Source: Propionispora sp. 2/2-37 (lineage in GTDB: Bacteria > Bacillota > Negativicutes > Propionisporales > Propionisporaceae). From it: DNA of 64,000 nucleotides. The notes beneath the pieces were generated by a model. That model was not told the origin of the DNA. It worked only from the letters and a program-made list of their open reading frames with translations, and did not search any database. The translations under genes were made by a program, and so were the position numbers. Of this stretch, positions 62,476-64,000 are shown one piece after another. Position 1 is the stretch's first letter, and every line of letters begins with the position of its first letter. Where the stretch lies: contig NZ_CYSP01000013.1 in the NCBI RefSeq assembly GCF_001298735.1, forward strand, positions 78,941 to 142,940, given 5' to 3'.

Positions 62476-63639
62476 CTAAAGGGTTACTATTGATTTTACG
62501 GTATTGGTCAGTGCAGTTTCACCTTCAGCGGTCCAGAGCAGATAAAGTTGTTCAAGGGTAGCCTGAGAAAAAACATAGTTACGCAATGCATAAAATTTTT
62601 TGGTTTTTAGATCCGCACTTGTCATGTTGAACTCTTTTTGGGCGATTTCTTCCAGTTTGGCAATCATCCATTTGGCGGCGGGAACAGATAAAACCCAGTC
62701 ATGGTCGCCCAGATGGGTGATGAACCCTTCCGCACGGCGGGGCAAAGGCAGGGTTTTGCCATCCGGGGCGAGCAAGCCGAGTTTAACCGGATTTTGCTGG
62801 GCTAAAATGGAGGCTGCGGAAATCCAGCCGACGACTTCGGACTCGTCGGCATCCGTGCCGGGATGATTATGGGCGCAGGCCATAGCGACGATTAATTCGG
62901 ACGGCAGCTTGCGGTGAATAAGTTCGGCAATGGAGAGGATGTGGTGGGACCCGGTTCCGGCGATGGGGTATTCGGTTCTGGCGGCACCATTTTCCTGCCA
63001 TTGGAATACCCAGGGTTTATGTAAATCGTGCAGTGATTGGGCGGCAATGATAATGTCACGATTCAATGGGCAGGCGTAAGTTTCTTTATAAGCATGGAAA
63101 AAGCCAATACTGGCTTGGACATTTACAGCTACGTGAGTGGCCAGGCCGCCTGGATAAGAGTGATGACTGCCATAGCCGCTGCCAGGTGCCGCAAAGAAAG
63201 GAATTACTGTCTGGCCGGGATCGGAACATGGGGGTAAAAATTCATCCAGAGCCGCGTTGGCTTTAAGGTAACCGGCAGCTACCAGACGTTGTTTAACTGT
63301 TTCTTTAGCCGTAGTATCCGGATAAAGTTCCAGCAGGCGGGGGGCCGGATTTTTCAGTATTTCACAGGTCGTACGGCGTAGCTCGGGGTTTTGGATTTCG
63401 CCCGCCGTTTTTAGCAGAAACTCATAGGCAGGTTTGATATAGGGCGATTTTTCCGCCATGGCGATCGGGCTCATAGACATACATTCCTGCAAAGATAGTT
63501 TGGTGGGCGCGACAGGGCTTTTGGCGAATGCGGGAAGCTGCAGCGACGCAAATGAAAGCATGGAGACGGCTCCGGCTGACAGTTTTAGAAAATCACGGCG
63601 GTTGCATTCACCGTTTATACTTTCAAGGATAGTTTTCAT
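62476..63639 (-). CDS. Tat-exported HD-domain-like protein
   Basis: This protein is about 387 residues, starting MKTILESINGECNRRDFLKLSAGA. The RRDFLK twin-arginine motif, hydrophobic stretch and AFA cleavage site make it a Tat substrate, so it is folded, probably with a cofactor or metal, before export. The mature part contains GGLATHVAVNVQASIGFFHAY, LHDLHKPWVFQW and MACAHNHPG, the H...HD...H spacing of metal-dependent HD-type phosphohydrolases. HD proteins are usually cytoplasmic, so an exported one is unusual. Substrate unknown. The inner ATG at 63639 is favoured because AGGAGG lies about ten bases before it. Confidence 0.7.
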   Translation of the reverse strand: MKTILESINGECNRRDFLKLSAGAVSMLSFASLQLPAFAKSPVAPTKLSLQECMSMSPIAMAEKSPYIKPAYEFLLKTAGEIQNPELRRTTCEILKNPAPRLLELYPDTTAKETVKQRLVAAGYLKANAALDEFLPPCSDPGQTVIPFFAAPGSGYGSHHSYPGGLATHVAVNVQASIGFFHAYKETYACPLNRDIIIAAQSLHDLHKPWVFQWQENGAARTEYPIAGTGSHHILSIAELIHRKLPSELIVAMACAHNHPGTDADESEVVGWISAASILAQQNPVKLGLLAPDGKTLPLPRRAEGFITHLGDHDWVLSVPAAKWMIAKLEEIAQKEFNMTSADLKTKKFYALRNYVFSQATLEQLYLLWTAEGETALTNTVKSIVTL

Positions 63640-63830
63640 TCCGGCCATTCCTCCTAAAGTTTATCGTTAATTTCATTGTAATCGTATAAATGGAAGATTA
63701 TGTTAAAGGAACGTAAAACATGCGTAAATTTTAAACACTACAGCTTTTTAATAAAGTCTGTTGCAAGATGAAGCAGTTTCGGTCCCGGGGACCTTGATCT
63801 GCAAACTGCAGTTGTAGTATAAAAAGGAAA

Positions 63831-63925
63831 GGCTCCTGTTCAGTCGGATGATTGAACAGGAGCCTATTTTAGTAAATTCCCCAACCACACAAAAAAGGGA
63901 CCGTCTCAGAGGCAGTCCCTTTTCT
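63831..63925 (+). terminator. Two tandem hairpins near the right edge
   Basis: GGCTCCTGTTCA (63831-63842) pairs with TGAACAGGAGCC (63853-63864), followed by TATTTT. A second stem, AAAAGGGAC and GTCCCTTTT (63915-63923), follows. Their direction suggests a plus-strand transcript ends here, though no plus-strand gene precedes them closely. The remaining bases 63640-63830 show nothing recognisable. Confidence 0.5.
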
Positions 63926-63936
63926 GTGTGTACATA

Positions 63937-63981
63937 TTGTGTCGATATTGTAACATTGCTGTAACAATCGCCTTTTAAAAT
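63937..63981 (+). promoter_or_regulatory. Pho-box-like repeats and promoter pointing off the right edge
   Basis: TTGTGTCG (63937), TTGTAACA (63948) and CTGTAACA (63959) recur at exactly 11-base spacing, with a TAAAAT at 63976-63981 as possible -10. The geometry matches 33076-33119. It predicts a phosphate-responsive gene just beyond the window. Confidence 0.5.
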
Positions 63982-64000
63982 AAGGATAATTATTCCAAGA

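Noticed and set aside
1..64000. CRISPR arrays, insertion sequences, prophage, integrases, defence systems, tRNA and rRNA
   Set aside because: No repeat-spacer pattern, transposase, integrase, restriction or toxin genes, and no tRNA-like cloverleaf were seen.

Overview
The window looks like chromosome from an anaerobic, endospore-forming Firmicute, most likely a member of the Negativicutes close to Sporomusa or Pelosinus (inference). The evidence is an alpha/beta-type small acid-soluble spore protein gene, a T-box leader, a GEMM c-di-GMP riboswitch, a four-subunit 2-oxoacid:ferredoxin oxidoreductase, biotin synthesis through BioW (pimeloyl-CoA from pimelate) with BirA operators, and many PucR-type regulators. 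I saw no tRNA, rRNA, insertion sequence, CRISPR array or prophage. There are several decayed gene fragments.

Layout. 0.3-10 kb: a nitrogen-compound catabolic locus (DDAH-like deiminase, SsuABC/TauABC-type importer, M20 N-carbamoyl hydrolase, two PucR regulators, a class III aminotransferase). Together these could take a guanidino compound through ureido and amino stages to an aldehyde. 10.2-14.2 kb: a c-di-GMP-themed unit with a Fur-like promoter, a GEMM riboswitch, a chemoreceptor, an RraA-PilZ fusion and a DUF441 membrane protein. 14.4-17.5 kb: spore protein, YibE/F membrane protein, exported purple-acid-type phosphatase. 17.7-20.3 kb: bioYWF under a BirA box. 20.5-24.3 kb: methylglyoxal synthase, a degenerate riboswitch with a broken GGDEF-EAL gene, a candidate small RNA, a methyltransferase. 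24.5-29.5 kb: a Vor/Kor-type oxidoreductase (alpha, beta, gamma, delta) behind a sodium:solute symporter that has a T-box leader with two T-box/terminator modules and a possible valine specifier. 29.6-33.4 kb: a Ca-type P-ATPase, DoxX, and a small gene behind Pho-like repeats.

33.4-40.6 kb: a second amino-compound locus (polar amino acid ABC importer, aldehyde dehydrogenase, PucR, GABA-type aminotransferase). 40.7-48.9 kb: housekeeping and envelope genes (Ddl, FabH-like, MreB-like, CNNM/HlyC-type, TPR-GT9). 49.1-56.7 kb: the most interesting region. A divergent MFS importer faces a six-gene operon: split transketolase, ApnO-like oxidoisomerase, FadR-type regulator, hydroxypyruvate reductase-like dehydrogenase, glycerate 2-kinase. 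The chemistry of these enzymes fits a redox-neutral D-apionate-type route in which transketolase cuts 3-oxo-isoapionate directly to hydroxypyruvate. This needs neither the kinases nor the RuBisCO-like or decarboxylase enzymes of the described apionate pathways. 56.9-59.1 kb: bioDA under a second BirA box. 59.2-64 kb: a 2-hydroxyacid dehydrogenase, an MsbA-like ABC exporter, a Tat-exported HD-domain protein, and a Pho-like promoter pointing off the right edge.

All gene calls come from reading translated sequence and motifs. No database search was possible. Start sites were moved inward where a Shine-Dalgarno sequence favoured it.
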